From: an uncultured Bacteroidales bacterium
GTDB lineage: Bacteria > Bacteroidota > Bacteroidia > Bacteroidales > Paludibacteraceae
Direction of reading: 5' to 3'
DNA: 64,000 nt
Assembly: GCA_900319645.1 (NCBI GenBank)
Contig: ONPG01000006.1
Location: forward strand, 68,561-132,560
Both the position numbers and the translations under genes were made by a program. Positions 25,692 to 35,465 of the stretch are shown here, piece after piece; position 1 is the first letter of the stretch; each line of letters opens with the position of its first letter. The notes beneath the pieces were generated by a model that was not told the DNA's origin, searched no databases, and saw only the letters and a program-made list of their open reading frames with translations.

Positions 25692-28600
25692 ATGAAACGA
25701 TTACAAACAATCTTTTTCAGCCTGTTGGTAGTGGCTTCGGCCTTTGCTGACATCCACGTGACAGGTAAAGTAATCGACGCCGACAATTCAGAACCGATGA
25801 TCGGTGTGAGTGTGCTTGTCAAGGGTTCGACCGTTGGTACGATTACCGATTTCGACGGTAATTTCGAGCTGACCGTGCCCGACAAAGCAACGCTGCAACT
25901 GTCCTACATGGGCTACAAGACCGTAGAGATCCGTGCCGTGGACAAGATGCAGATTATTATGGAGTCCGATGCTCTCCAACTCCAGGAAGTGGTATCGCTG
26001 GGTTATTCGGCAGTGAAGAAAGCCGAGTTGAGTTCGGCAGTTGTAACAGTATCGGCAGAGCAGTTGACCGACGTCACCACGAGTGATATCGGAAACATGC
26101 TGCAAGGTAAAGTAGCCGGTTTGACCGTTTCCAACGCAGGTGGTCAGCCGGGTGACGCGGCACAGATCCGTATCCGTGGTACAGGTTCTATCACCGCAGG
26201 TAGTGCTCCGGTTTACGTAGTAGATGGTGTGATGGGCGGTACGTTCAACCCGAACGATGTAGAGACAATCTCCGTACTGAAAGACGCCGGTTCGACCGGT
26301 ATCTACGGTGCCGCTGCAGCAGGTGGTGTTATCGTAGTGACCACCAAGAGCGGTAAGAAAGGCGACAAAGTACGTGTAGATATCAAGGCTACCGCAGGTG
26401 CCAAGCAAGCGCTGTACGGCAACTACAAAATGATGAAATCCGAGGAGTTGTATAACTTCCACAAGAGCCTCTATAGCAAGACCGTTTTCAATGCTACTTA
26501 TCCCAAACTGAAAGATCTGCCGGACTACAACTGGCAGGACGAGTTCTTCAAGACCGGTGTGATCCAGAACTACAACGTAGCTGTTCACGGCGGTTCGGAC
26601 AAAGTAGGTTATTATGTATCGCTCGACTACTTCGGAGAGGAAGGAACGTTGCGTTCCACCGGTATGCAGAAAGTAGCGGGTCACGCTTCGTTGAAAGCAG
26701 ACATCACCAAATGGCTGGATATGAACGTGAAAGTGGATTTCACCAAATCGACCGTTGATTATCCGTCCAGCTGGACGATGCTGGGTGACGCATACTACAA
26801 AATGCCGTGGGATTGCCCGTACGTATATGACGGAAAAGGCAATGTGACGAATGAATACGTCCGCATAGAGAAAGGTACCCGTCCGGATAACGGCAAGAAA
26901 TGGTGGAGCCAGGAGACTTGGAACTCGCTTCATAGCTCCCAGTACAACTACACCAAATCGGATAACTTCGATTTCAGCGGTGTGCTTCAGTTGGGCGTAC
27001 ACTTTGCCGAGTGGCTGCATTTCACCACGACGAACACGTTTGGCGCAGGTCACTGGCTGAGCTCGACCTATATTGATCCGCGTACGTACGACACCAGTTA
27101 TCCGAACGGATATGTCGGCAAGGATCTCGGAACCAGCAAGAGTTTCGGTACAACCAATATCCTCAAGGGCGGTCACCAGTGGGAAAAACACAGCTTCAAT
27201 GCTATGGCCGGTTTTGAGTACGGTTTCTGGCGTACGGAGTACACCTCGGCTTCCGGTGTCGGTATGCCGAACGGCGTAGATGCACTGAACTCCTCGTCGC
27301 CGCTGGCCAACGGAGGTTATGTGATGCCGGGTAAGAGCTGGGCTACCTTCATCCAGGCCAGCTACGACTGGAACAAACGCTATTTCATTACCGCAACCTA
27401 CCGCGCCGAGGCAAGCTCGATCTTCGCACCGAACCACCGCGTAGGTCACTTCCCCTCCGTAGCAGCCAGCTGGTTGATCAGCAACGAGGACTTTATGAAG
27501 GGTCAAGACGTGGTTTCGTTCCTGAAACTCCGTGCATCGTACGGTATTACGGGTAACAACAATATCCCGGCATATAAATATCTCTCCACTTATGCGCTGA
27601 ACAAGCTGTATCAGGGTCAGGTGGCAGGTAGCCCGAGCCGCTTGGCTAACCCCGAGTTGCACTGGGAGACCGCTAACATGGCGGCTGTAGGTATCGACCT
27701 GGCGTTCATCAAACGCATTGATATGTCTATTGACCTCTATCAGACCGACAACACAGGTCTGTTGCTGAACGTGCCGGTAGCTCCTTCGACCGGTTTCTAT
27801 GAGGTAACGCAGAACGTCGGTTCGGTTCGCAACCGCGGTATTGAGTATCGCATTGACGCGAACATCATTGATATGAACAAATGGCGTTGGGACGTTGGTT
27901 TCAACATCGGATTCAACCAGAACCGCGTAACCCATCTGCCGAACCACACTCCGTTCCTGCAAGTGGAATCTTCCGTAACTCAACAGGTAAAAGAGGGTCA
28001 GGATATCTACACATGGTATATGAAAGAGTGGGCAGGTGTTAATCCCGACAACGGTGACCCGCTGTGGTACGTAGTGGATGACAAGGGCGATTACGTGCTC
28101 GATGCCGCAGGCAACAAGACGACGACCAACGACTACAACGCAACGCAGGCTCACGCCGTAGGCAAAGCCACTCCGTTGTTCTCCGGCGGTTTGAATACCC
28201 AAGTGAGCTGGAACGGTATCTTCGTACACGTGAACACCAACTTCATGTACGGCAACAAGATTTACAACTACACCCGTCACTCCTCTGATGCGGATGGCGC
28301 TTATCTGGGTTACAACCAGCTCTCCATCGAGAACTCGCGTCAAGGCTGGGTTCGCTGGACAACACCGGGTCAGGTTGCAACACACCCGAAGGCAATGCTG
28401 AACGGAAACAAGAGCGCTAACCAGATTTCGTCCCGTTTCCTGGAGGATGGTTCGTACTTCCGTATCAAGAACCTGACGGTAGGTTACGATTTCCCTGCCA
28501 AACTGATCAAGAAAGCCTATATGACCAAGTGCCGCATTTATTTCAGCGCGGACAACCTGTTCACGGCAAGCAAGTTCTCGGGTATGGATCCTGAGATCAC

Positions 28601-28694
28601 GATCGAGCACAACGGAGGCAATCTGGCCGGTATGTACACCGACAACTATCCTGTCGGCCGTACGTTCCAAGGCGGTGTGGAAATCTCATTCTAA
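25692..28694 (+). CDS. SusC-like TonB-dependent outer-membrane transporter
   Basis: This is a protein of 1000 residues. A signal peptide is followed by a carboxypeptidase-like regulatory domain (about 20-95: VTGKVIDADNSEPMIGVSV), a TonB-interacting segment, the plug with NMLQGKVAGLTVSNAGGQPG and APVYVVDGV, VLKDAGSTGIYGAAAAGGVIVVTTKSG (about 190-220), and a beta-barrel ending in F. SusC proteins import oligosaccharides with a SusD lid, powered by TonB-ExbBD. The partner SusD lies 51 bp downstream. Confidence 0.95.
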   Translation: MKRLQTIFFSLLVVASAFADIHVTGKVIDADNSEPMIGVSVLVKGSTVGTITDFDGNFELTVPDKATLQLSYMGYKTVEIRAVDKMQIIMESDALQLQEVVSLGYSAVKKAELSSAVVTVSAEQLTDVTTSDIGNMLQGKVAGLTVSNAGGQPGDAAQIRIRGTGSITAGSAPVYVVDGVMGGTFNPNDVETISVLKDAGSTGIYGAAAAGGVIVVTTKSGKKGDKVRVDIKATAGAKQALYGNYKMMKSEELYNFHKSLYSKTVFNATYPKLKDLPDYNWQDEFFKTGVIQNYNVAVHGGSDKVGYYVSLDYFGEEGTLRSTGMQKVAGHASLKADITKWLDMNVKVDFTKSTVDYPSSWTMLGDAYYKMPWDCPYVYDGKGNVTNEYVRIEKGTRPDNGKKWWSQETWNSLHSSQYNYTKSDNFDFSGVLQLGVHFAEWLHFTTTNTFGAGHWLSSTYIDPRTYDTSYPNGYVGKDLGTSKSFGTTNILKGGHQWEKHSFNAMAGFEYGFWRTEYTSASGVGMPNGVDALNSSSPLANGGYVMPGKSWATFIQASYDWNKRYFITATYRAEASSIFAPNHRVGHFPSVAASWLISNEDFMKGQDVVSFLKLRASYGITGNNNIPAYKYLSTYALNKLYQGQVAGSPSRLANPELHWETANMAAVGIDLAFIKRIDMSIDLYQTDNTGLLLNVPVAPSTGFYEVTQNVGSVRNRGIEYRIDANIIDMNKWRWDVGFNIGFNQNRVTHLPNHTPFLQVESSVTQQVKEGQDIYTWYMKEWAGVNPDNGDPLWYVVDDKGDYVLDAAGNKTTTNDYNATQAHAVGKATPLFSGGLNTQVSWNGIFVHVNTNFMYGNKIYNYTRHSSDADGAYLGYNQLSIENSRQGWVRWTTPGQVATHPKAMLNGNKSANQISSRFLEDGSYFRIKNLTVGYDFPAKLIKKAYMTKCRIYFSADNLFTASKFSGMDPEITIEHNGGNLAGMYTDNYPVGRTFQGGVEISF

Positions 28695-28745
28695 GGTGAA
28701 AACAGAAAGGTGAAAACTGAAAACTGAAAAAAGAAAGGTTTTATT

Positions 28746-30455
28746 ATGAAAACGACAAAATTATATTTAGCCGTAGCACTCGGATTGATGCTCGGTTTCA
28801 GCAGTTGCAACTTGGACACTTTCCCCTCGGATGAGCTGAACAGTGACTTGCTGCTGCAAGATGCCAAAGGCGCTGAGTATATCATGGATGGTGTATATGC
28901 CATTCTGAAGGACGAGGTGGATTTCCTGGGTTACGCATCGGGTAACTGCTATGTTCGCCACTATTTCCAGTTGTCGGAGTATCCGAGCGACAATATCTGT
29001 CTCTCGGCTCACACGACCGACCCTCTGTATGAGGCTACCGCCTATATGATGAACGACGGTCTGAAGAACGTAGGTACGATCTGGATGGTAGGCTACAAAG
29101 CCATTTATATGTGCAACACCGTTATCTCCACCATGGACGAAAGCAAAGAAGACAACAAGCAGTTGCTCGGCGAGGCTTATTTCATGCGTGGTTTGATGCA
29201 CCTGCACATGGTTACGCTGTACGCCAAGCCTTACAGTTACGGTCGCGACAACTTAGGAGTACCTCTGCGTACCTCTACCTCCGGTGCGGTAACGCGTGCG
29301 AAGGTAGGCGAAGTGTATGACCAGATCGAGGCTGATTTCAAGAAAGCAGCCGAACTGCTGGGCAAGTCCCGCGGCAACGGTGGCTATCCATGCAAAGAGG
29401 CTGCGCTGGGTCTGCTCTCCCGCGTACAACTTTATATGGAGAAATGGGATGATTGTATCGCTACGGTGGACCAGGCACTCAACGGCGCTGATCCCGCGAG
29501 CAAACTGGAGCAAGGTTTGAACTACGCTACCTATTTTGCCAATGCCAAGACCTCGAAAGAGACGTTGTTCTGCATTGCACATGAGCTTGCTGATGACCGT
29601 GGTCAGAGTTCTATCGGCTCGATGTACCTCAAAGACGGTATCGGCTGGGGTGAGGTTTATCCGTCAGACCCGCTGATGTATCTCTATGAGCGTTATCCGT
29701 CGGATCTCCGTTACCTGAGTTATATCGTACCGAAGTTCTCCGGCGACTCCACCATACGCGTATATGTGACCGTACCGGCTACCGACGGCGACGAGAAAAC
29801 TCCGCATATCAAGCTGAGATCCAACCTGATAGTGGACGAAGCAGGCAACTATTCCTTTAAGGACGGCGGTACAAGCTATCCGATTGAGAAACGCAAGATC
29901 AACGGTGAAGGCAAGGCTGATCCGGCAGGTGAATATGTGGAGTACCACACTGTTTACGGCGGCAAGGATTGTCTGTGCCGGATCAACTACGACGTTACGC
30001 TGCGTACCGGATTCACGATTCCGATGGTTTTCGTAACGAAGTTCAGCTATCAGGACAACAACCCGATGCTTAGTTCACCTGTACTCTGCCGTTGGGCGGA
30101 GCTGATTCTGAACCGTGCTGAGGCTTATGCCCACAACGGCGACGACGCCAAAGCGTTGGCAGATGTCAACGTGCTCCGTACACGTGCGGGTATTCCGGCA
30201 GAAGGAATGTTCGAAACCGGTAAAATGCACGGCTACGACAACGCGCTGGATGTAGTGCTTGACGAGCGTCGTTTGGAGTTGGCATTTGAAGGTCACCGGA
30301 TGTTCGACGTCTATCGCAACCAGCGTGATATGGACCGCCGCTATGCCGGCGCACAGCCGTTCGAGATCGTATCGCACAACAACCCGCATATCCAGTATCC
30401 TATCCCGAACAACGAGTGGACTGTCAGCGGTATTGAGCAGAACCCCGGATATTGA
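28746..30455 (+). CDS. SusD-like glycan-binding outer-membrane lipoprotein
   Basis: This is a protein of 569 residues. The signal MKTTKLYLAVALGLMLGFSSC gives a lipid-anchored Cys at 21. TPR-like helices are seen (GEAYFMRGLMHLHMV near 138; CKEAALGLLSRVQLYMEKWDD near 215), and the SusD C-terminal signature RWAELILNRAEAYAHNGDDAKALADVNVLRTRAG (about 448) is followed by DERRLELAFEGHRMFDVYR. It forms the lid of the upstream SusC. A GAAAACTGAAAAC repeat fills the short gap between them. Confidence 0.94.
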   Translation: MKTTKLYLAVALGLMLGFSSCNLDTFPSDELNSDLLLQDAKGAEYIMDGVYAILKDEVDFLGYASGNCYVRHYFQLSEYPSDNICLSAHTTDPLYEATAYMMNDGLKNVGTIWMVGYKAIYMCNTVISTMDESKEDNKQLLGEAYFMRGLMHLHMVTLYAKPYSYGRDNLGVPLRTSTSGAVTRAKVGEVYDQIEADFKKAAELLGKSRGNGGYPCKEAALGLLSRVQLYMEKWDDCIATVDQALNGADPASKLEQGLNYATYFANAKTSKETLFCIAHELADDRGQSSIGSMYLKDGIGWGEVYPSDPLMYLYERYPSDLRYLSYIVPKFSGDSTIRVYVTVPATDGDEKTPHIKLRSNLIVDEAGNYSFKDGGTSYPIEKRKINGEGKADPAGEYVEYHTVYGGKDCLCRINYDVTLRTGFTIPMVFVTKFSYQDNNPMLSSPVLCRWAELILNRAEAYAHNGDDAKALADVNVLRTRAGIPAEGMFETGKMHGYDNALDVVLDERRLELAFEGHRMFDVYRNQRDMDRRYAGAQPFEIVSHNNPHIQYPIPNNEWTVSGIEQNPGY

Positions 30456-30521
30456 TCCCAATAAAAGACGAATAGAAACAACAATCAACATTATTTATTA
30501 ACCAATTAAAATTCTAAAATT

Positions 30522-31301
30522 ATGAAAGCAAATTGGAAAGTAGCACTTATGTGCATTGCAACAATCGCATTTGTAGCCTGCAAAGGCAAGAACCAACCTG
30601 TAGGTCCTGGCGGCGGCGGAGGTGGAGAAGAAGAAGAGTTCGTATCCAAAGTTGACGTTACGGATAACAGCATTGCTGAGTGGGACAACCTGCCTGCAAA
30701 TTATGTTGTATCGGCTACCTGCCCCGCAGATGCTGCTCTGACTGCTTTGAAGAGTGTGAAAGTTTACGCTGACCAACTCTACATCAACATCCTTGTTGAG
30801 CCGAACGATGCAGAGATCGAGGACAAAGAATGGACTCCGTTCCACGTTTACATCAACACGGACAACAGCGACAAGACCGGTGGTTATGGCGACGAGTTCC
30901 TGGATCCGAACGCAAACATCCTGCTTGAGACCGCTATTTACGCAGAAGGAGCTCCGTATAGCTACAATCCTGCTGTGTTCAAATGGTGGGGTGAAGTAGG
31001 TGCAGACGGTTGGTCGTGGACAGACCCGAGCGTAGAGGCAACTGCTGATAACTACTGGGGCGCTATCGTAGGCGAAGGCCAACTTCCTGTTGGTGCAAGC
31101 CAACTCGTAAACGGCAAGTTTGAGATCCAGATTCTCCGTGAGTTGATCCCGGCAACCTGGAACGAGAGCGAGTTCGGTATCGGTTTCGATATCCAGCAGA
31201 ACTGGAGTTCTGTAGGTGTACTGCCTTGCGCTGGTGTAACCGAGGAGAATCCTGCAGGCAAAGCTAAAAAGCTGCAAGTTAAAATTGATATGAGCAAATA
31301 A
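30522..31301 (+). CDS. Surface lipoprotein in SusE/SGBP position, CBM9-like
   Basis: This is a protein of 259 residues. The signal ends FVAC (lipobox Cys at 20), followed by a flexible GPGGGGGGEEEE linker that may mark surface export, as acidic stretches after the Cys do in Bacteroidota lipoproteins. A beta-rich domain with VYADQLYINILVEPND and FHVYINTDN resembles CBM9-type folds. Position after susD suggests a surface glycan-binding protein. The ligand is unknown. Confidence 0.7.
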   Translation: MKANWKVALMCIATIAFVACKGKNQPVGPGGGGGGEEEEFVSKVDVTDNSIAEWDNLPANYVVSATCPADAALTALKSVKVYADQLYINILVEPNDAEIEDKEWTPFHVYINTDNSDKTGGYGDEFLDPNANILLETAIYAEGAPYSYNPAVFKWWGEVGADGWSWTDPSVEATADNYWGAIVGEGQLPVGASQLVNGKFEIQILRELIPATWNESEFGIGFDIQQNWSSVGVLPCAGVTEENPAGKAKKLQVKIDMSK

Positions 31302-31379
31302 TTTCCGGAAATTATTGTTTATATCAAAACGGTAAGTAATTACCTCAACAACAATTAAGCTTAATCAATGTTGATTGAA

Positions 31380-31424
31380 GGTGCCGGTGTGGTGGCACAC
31401 CGCTCCACACCGGTACCGTTTTTA
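31380..31424 (+). terminator. Intrinsic terminator after the SusCD operon
   Basis: A 13-bp stem with one G-U pair (31380-31392 with 31405-31417) is followed by GTTTTTA. It separates the SusCD group from the DUF4832 gene. Confidence 0.8.
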
Positions 31425-31447
31425 TTATAAATAGCCCGATGATCGCT

Positions 31448-32857
31448 ATGAAGAAGATATTCACTATTACCTCTATTACCCTTGCAACTCTGCTGCTGGC
31501 AGGTTGCAACACCAGCAACGAACCTGAACCGAAAGGACAGGCGATTACGTTCACGGAGTCAAGCGAAGTGATCGCTAACCCCGAGCGTGGCTTGTTCTCG
31601 CAGACCTATTATACTTCGGCTGATTTGAACTCTCACGCCAGTGCGAAAACCATCCTCAGTCTGCGCGAGTCGAACAATAGACAGACTTTGTACCTGCACT
31701 CCTATTATCTGACCGATTATATGGAGAGCGATATTCCCCAGGAGTTCTTGGACCGCCTGGATGCCAACATGAATGCCCTGCGTGACGGTGGCGGTAAAGT
31801 CATCGTGCGCTTCTCCTATAAATCCAGTATGGAACGTACTGACCAACCGTGGAACGCCACGGAAGAGTGGATTCACAAACATATTGACCAAGTAGCTCCC
31901 TACCTGCAGAAACACGCAGACGTGATTCTCTGTATCCAGTGCGGATGGCTCGGTTCGTGGGGCGAGTGGTACTACACCGACTCCGGCTACAAGATGAATC
32001 CTACTCAGGATGCCGATTTTGCCAAACGCTGGGAGGTGCTGGAGCACTATCTTCGCGTGGTACCTGAGGACAGACAGATAGGTCTGCGTATTCCCGCTTA
32101 CAAGATGCGCTACCTCAAGATGCACGGCGATACCGCTATGAGTCCGCTTACGGCTGCCGAGGCTTACAAGAACACGCCTAAAGCACGTATATGCGGTCAC
32201 AACGATTGTTTTGTTTCCTCGTCGAGTGACGTAGGCACGTTCAACAAAGATTCCGAGCGTGCGTTCTGGGCAGAGGACACCAAATATACGTTTATGGGCG
32301 GCGAGACCTGCGAGAAGAAAATGCCGTATTCAGGCGGCGAGTACGCTCTTGGCGAGATGGCAAAATACCACTGGACCTATCTCAACCGTGACTACCGTGA
32401 GTCGGTGACCAATATGTGGCGTCAGGATGGTACGATGGAGAAGATTCTCCGCTGTCTGGGTTATCGTCTGGTGCTGGACAAAGCTATTCTGACTTCGACT
32501 CCCAAGGCGGGTAAAGCGTACGAGGCTTATTTCCAACTGCGCAATGTGGGCTTTGCTGCTCCGATGAACAAACGCGGACTGGAGTTAGTGTTTGTCAGCA
32601 AATCCAACCCGAGCGAGAAATATGTTTATCCGCAGACCGTGGATCCGCGTTTCTGGATGGCCGGTGAAACCCATAAGTTCACCCTTGCCTGCACGCTGGA
32701 CGCCAAGATGCAGGGCGATTACAACCTCTATCTTAACCTGCCGGACGGCTACGCCTCGTTGCACGACAACCCGCTTTACTCTATCCGCTTCGCCAACGAG
32801 GATATCTGGGACGAGAAAACCGGATACAACTTTATCGCCCGTGTGACGGTAGAGTAG
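31448..32857 (+). CDS. DUF4874/DUF4832-type lipoprotein, glycosidase-like barrel
   Basis: This is a protein of 469 residues from the ATG at 31448, which gives a proper lipoprotein signal (TLLLAGC); an in-frame ATG at 31439 is less suitable. The N-terminal part (about 30-190) has ANPERGLFSQTYY and IQCGWLGSWGEWYYTD, typical of DUF4874, with Trp and acidic residues as in a TIM-barrel active site. The C-terminal part (about 200-465) fits DUF4832 with a terminal beta-sandwich. The family is often found in carbohydrate-use loci, but its reaction is not established. GH31 follows after 64 bp. Confidence 0.72.
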   Translation: MKKIFTITSITLATLLLAGCNTSNEPEPKGQAITFTESSEVIANPERGLFSQTYYTSADLNSHASAKTILSLRESNNRQTLYLHSYYLTDYMESDIPQEFLDRLDANMNALRDGGGKVIVRFSYKSSMERTDQPWNATEEWIHKHIDQVAPYLQKHADVILCIQCGWLGSWGEWYYTDSGYKMNPTQDADFAKRWEVLEHYLRVVPEDRQIGLRIPAYKMRYLKMHGDTAMSPLTAAEAYKNTPKARICGHNDCFVSSSSDVGTFNKDSERAFWAEDTKYTFMGGETCEKKMPYSGGEYALGEMAKYHWTYLNRDYRESVTNMWRQDGTMEKILRCLGYRLVLDKAILTSTPKAGKAYEAYFQLRNVGFAAPMNKRGLELVFVSKSNPSEKYVYPQTVDPRFWMAGETHKFTLACTLDAKMQGDYNLYLNLPDGYASLHDNPLYSIRFANEDIWDEKTGYNFIARVTVE

Positions 32858-32921
32858 GAGGTTAGACCGCGGCTAAGCCGCTCAAAGAGAAAAAACGCTT
32901 TACTCAAAAATAAAGCCCGTT

Positions 32922-34460
32922 ATGAGAAAGAGAATAGTTCTATTGTACTTGGTACTGTGTCCCTTGGTGCTTTCCGCCCAAAACTGGTGGGGAGCAGCAG
33001 TAGGACTCGGACATCTGCAACCCTATACCGATTTGCAGACTTTTGACCTCAATACGCAGGACGCAAACAACCAGTTGGTGCCCCTTTTCCTCTCGTCAGA
33101 GGGTGAGTATATGTGGGCGGATGGAGCGTTCTCTTTCTCTGCGGAAAATGGCGTAATCAAGCCCTCGGTGTTGATGGAAAAGGTGAAAGCCGGAACGACG
33201 CTTCGCGAGGCATATAAGGCAGCGCAAGCGAAATATTTCCCTGCCAACGGTGTGCTTCCCGATACGCTGTTTTTCAGTCGTCCGCAATACAACACCTGGA
33301 TCGAACTGATGTACAACCAGAACCAGGCGGATATTCTGAAATACGCTCACGCTATCATCGACAATGGTTTTCCTGCCGGCGTGCTGATGATTGACGACAA
33401 CTGGCAGCGTTATTACGGCAATTTCACTTTCAAAGCGGAGCGTTTCCCTAACGCCAAGGCCATGATAGACGAATTGCACCAGTTGGGATTCAAGGTGATG
33501 GCGTGGATCTGTCCGTTCGTGAGCGCCGATTCGCCGGAGTTCCGCGATCTGGAGTCGAAAGGCTACCTGTTGCACAACCCGGACGGCGGTACGGCTATTC
33601 TGAACTGGTGGAACGGCTATTCGGCTTGCTACGATCTCACCAATCCCGAGGCAGCGGCATCTTTCGTTTCCGTGCTTCGCAAGGCGCAACAAGAATATGG
33701 TATCGATGGTTTCAAGTTCGATGCCGGCGACAACAACTGCTACGCTTCAGCGCCTTATTTGGCTTACGACCGCACAGCAACCAACGTAGATCACACCACT
33801 TCGTGGGCGAAGATCGGCTTGGAGTTCCCGGTGAATGAGTACCGCGCGTGCTGGAAAATGGGCGGTCAGCCGTTGGTACAGCGTCTGGGCGACAAGGATT
33901 ACAGTTGGGAAGCTGTTCAGCAACTTATTCCGCAGATGTGCGTCGCGGGCATGTTGGGCTATGCGTACGCGTGTCCTGATATGGTTGGAGGAGGACAGTT
34001 TGCTGCTTTCCTTGATATAAAAGATGATGAGTTCGACCAGGCGCTTATCGTTCGTTCGGCGCAGGTACACGCGCTGATGCCGATGATGCAGTTCTCGGTG
34101 GCTCCGTGGCGCATTTTGAGCAAAGAGAATCTGGCTATCGTCCAGCGGATGGCACAGCTGCACGCTGATTTCGCACCTTATATAATGCGTTACGCGCACG
34201 AGGCAGCCAAAACGGGCGAACCGATTGTCCGCTGCATGGAGTACCAGTTCCCTCACCAGGGGATGGCGGACGTGAAGGATCAGTTTATGTTAGGCGACAA
34301 GTATCTGGTAGCACCGGTGGTGGACAACCGTCTGGAGCGTGAGGTTCGTCTGCCGAAAGGTATGTGGCGTGACGAGCTGGGCAAGAAATACAAAGGCGGC
34401 AAGACCTATAAGATTGCTGTTCCTTTGGAGCGGTTGCCTTATTTTGAACGGCTTAAATAG
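32922..34460 (+). CDS. GH31-family glycosidase
   Basis: This is a protein of 512 residues with a signal peptide ending near LSAQ. Barrel motifs include GVLMIDDNWQRYYGNF (about 150), FKVMAWICPFVSADSPEF (about 191) and DGFKFDAGD, with the nucleophile Asp at about 267. A short C-terminal beta domain begins near DKYLVAPVVDNRLEREVRLP. It is shorter than classical GH31 alpha-glucosidases and the DDNWQ motif recalls atypical GH31 branches that include alpha-galactosidases and alpha-N-acetylgalactosaminidases. That would match the galactosamine pathway, but the subfamily was not determined. Confidence 0.8.
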   Translation: MRKRIVLLYLVLCPLVLSAQNWWGAAVGLGHLQPYTDLQTFDLNTQDANNQLVPLFLSSEGEYMWADGAFSFSAENGVIKPSVLMEKVKAGTTLREAYKAAQAKYFPANGVLPDTLFFSRPQYNTWIELMYNQNQADILKYAHAIIDNGFPAGVLMIDDNWQRYYGNFTFKAERFPNAKAMIDELHQLGFKVMAWICPFVSADSPEFRDLESKGYLLHNPDGGTAILNWWNGYSACYDLTNPEAAASFVSVLRKAQQEYGIDGFKFDAGDNNCYASAPYLAYDRTATNVDHTTSWAKIGLEFPVNEYRACWKMGGQPLVQRLGDKDYSWEAVQQLIPQMCVAGMLGYAYACPDMVGGGQFAAFLDIKDDEFDQALIVRSAQVHALMPMMQFSVAPWRILSKENLAIVQRMAQLHADFAPYIMRYAHEAAKTGEPIVRCMEYQFPHQGMADVKDQFMLGDKYLVAPVVDNRLEREVRLPKGMWRDELGKKYKGGKTYKIAVPLERLPYFERLK

Positions 34461-34503
34461 GTCAATGACCAAATAAATCGTAAATCGTCAAATCGTAAAT
34501 ATT

Positions 34504-35388
34504 ATGAAAGACAAACTTTGGTTACTTTTTATCCTCATTACCGTGGTCACTTGGGGTATTTGGGGTGCGTTCTCGGATCTGCAAATGGGTCGTGACGGGA
34601 TACCTGAGACCGTAGTGTATATCCTCTGGGCGTTATCGATGGTGCCGTGTGCTATCGTGGCACTGATTATCAACAAGGGCAAGTTGCAGACCGACTGGAA
34701 ATCTATTCTGCTCGGTTGTACGGTAGGTTTGCTGGGAGCTGGCGGTCAGTTGGTGCTCTTCAAAGCCCTGGCGATTGGTCCGGCATATATTATCTTCCCC
34801 TTTATCTCGATGTCGCCGGTTATTGTGATTACGCTGGCGGCTATCTTCCTCAAGGAGAAAGCTACCAACTGGCAGATTGCCGGTATCGTAGTGGCATTGG
34901 CGGCAATCCTGTTGCTGTCTATCCAGACAGGCGGTGGCGAAGGTCCGGTAAGCGGCTGGCTCTGGATCCTATTGGCGGTGCTGGTGCTCTGCGCGTGGGG
35001 TATTCAGGGCTTCTTCATGAAGTTTGCCAACAACTCGATGGACGCGGAATCCATCTTTGTTTGGATGGCTATCTCGGGTCTGGTGCTTATTCCTTTTGCG
35101 TGGTTTATGCAGAGCGAGCCGATGACTGCGCCTGAGTTCTTCGCCGGAGCGGATGTGACGGTCAAGAGCCTTAAATGTCTGGGAATACAGAGTTTGAACT
35201 CAATCGGAGCACTGACGCTTGTCTATGCTTATCGCTACGGCAAGGCAGTGATTGTGTCGCCGATGGAGGGTCTTTCGCCGATGGTTACGGTGTTACTGTC
35301 GCTGATTATCCTAAGCGTGATCCCGACACCCTTGCAGATTGGCGGTATCTGCTGTGCAGCATTTGCCATGTACGCTTTGTCCAAGTAA
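34504..35388 (+). CDS. DMT-superfamily (EamA-like) inner-membrane permease
   Basis: This is a protein of 294 residues with about ten predicted transmembrane helices in two halves (for example LLFILITVVTWGIWGAF at 5-21 and GWLWILLAVLVLCAWGIQGFF at about 150-170), the EamA duplication. Located after GH31 and other glycan genes, it may move the released sugar across the inner membrane. The substrate is inferred. The gap before it contains an AAATCGTAAATCGTC micro-repeat. Confidence 0.72.
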   Translation: MKDKLWLLFILITVVTWGIWGAFSDLQMGRDGIPETVVYILWALSMVPCAIVALIINKGKLQTDWKSILLGCTVGLLGAGGQLVLFKALAIGPAYIIFPFISMSPVIVITLAAIFLKEKATNWQIAGIVVALAAILLLSIQTGGGEGPVSGWLWILLAVLVLCAWGIQGFFMKFANNSMDAESIFVWMAISGLVLIPFAWFMQSEPMTAPEFFAGADVTVKSLKCLGIQSLNSIGALTLVYAYRYGKAVIVSPMEGLSPMVTVLLSLIILSVIPTPLQIGGICCAAFAMYALSK

Positions 35389-35465
35389 GAAGGATGAGGG
35401 GTGTGAATGGTATTTGTCAAAACATGATATTATAACATATTATTAACTTTTAATCTCTTACAATT

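Noticed and set aside
25788-28670. 960-codon open frame antisense to susC
   Set aside because: It mirrors the full length of a clear SusC gene, has no signal peptide or recognisable domain, and results from codon choice avoiding stops on the opposite strand.
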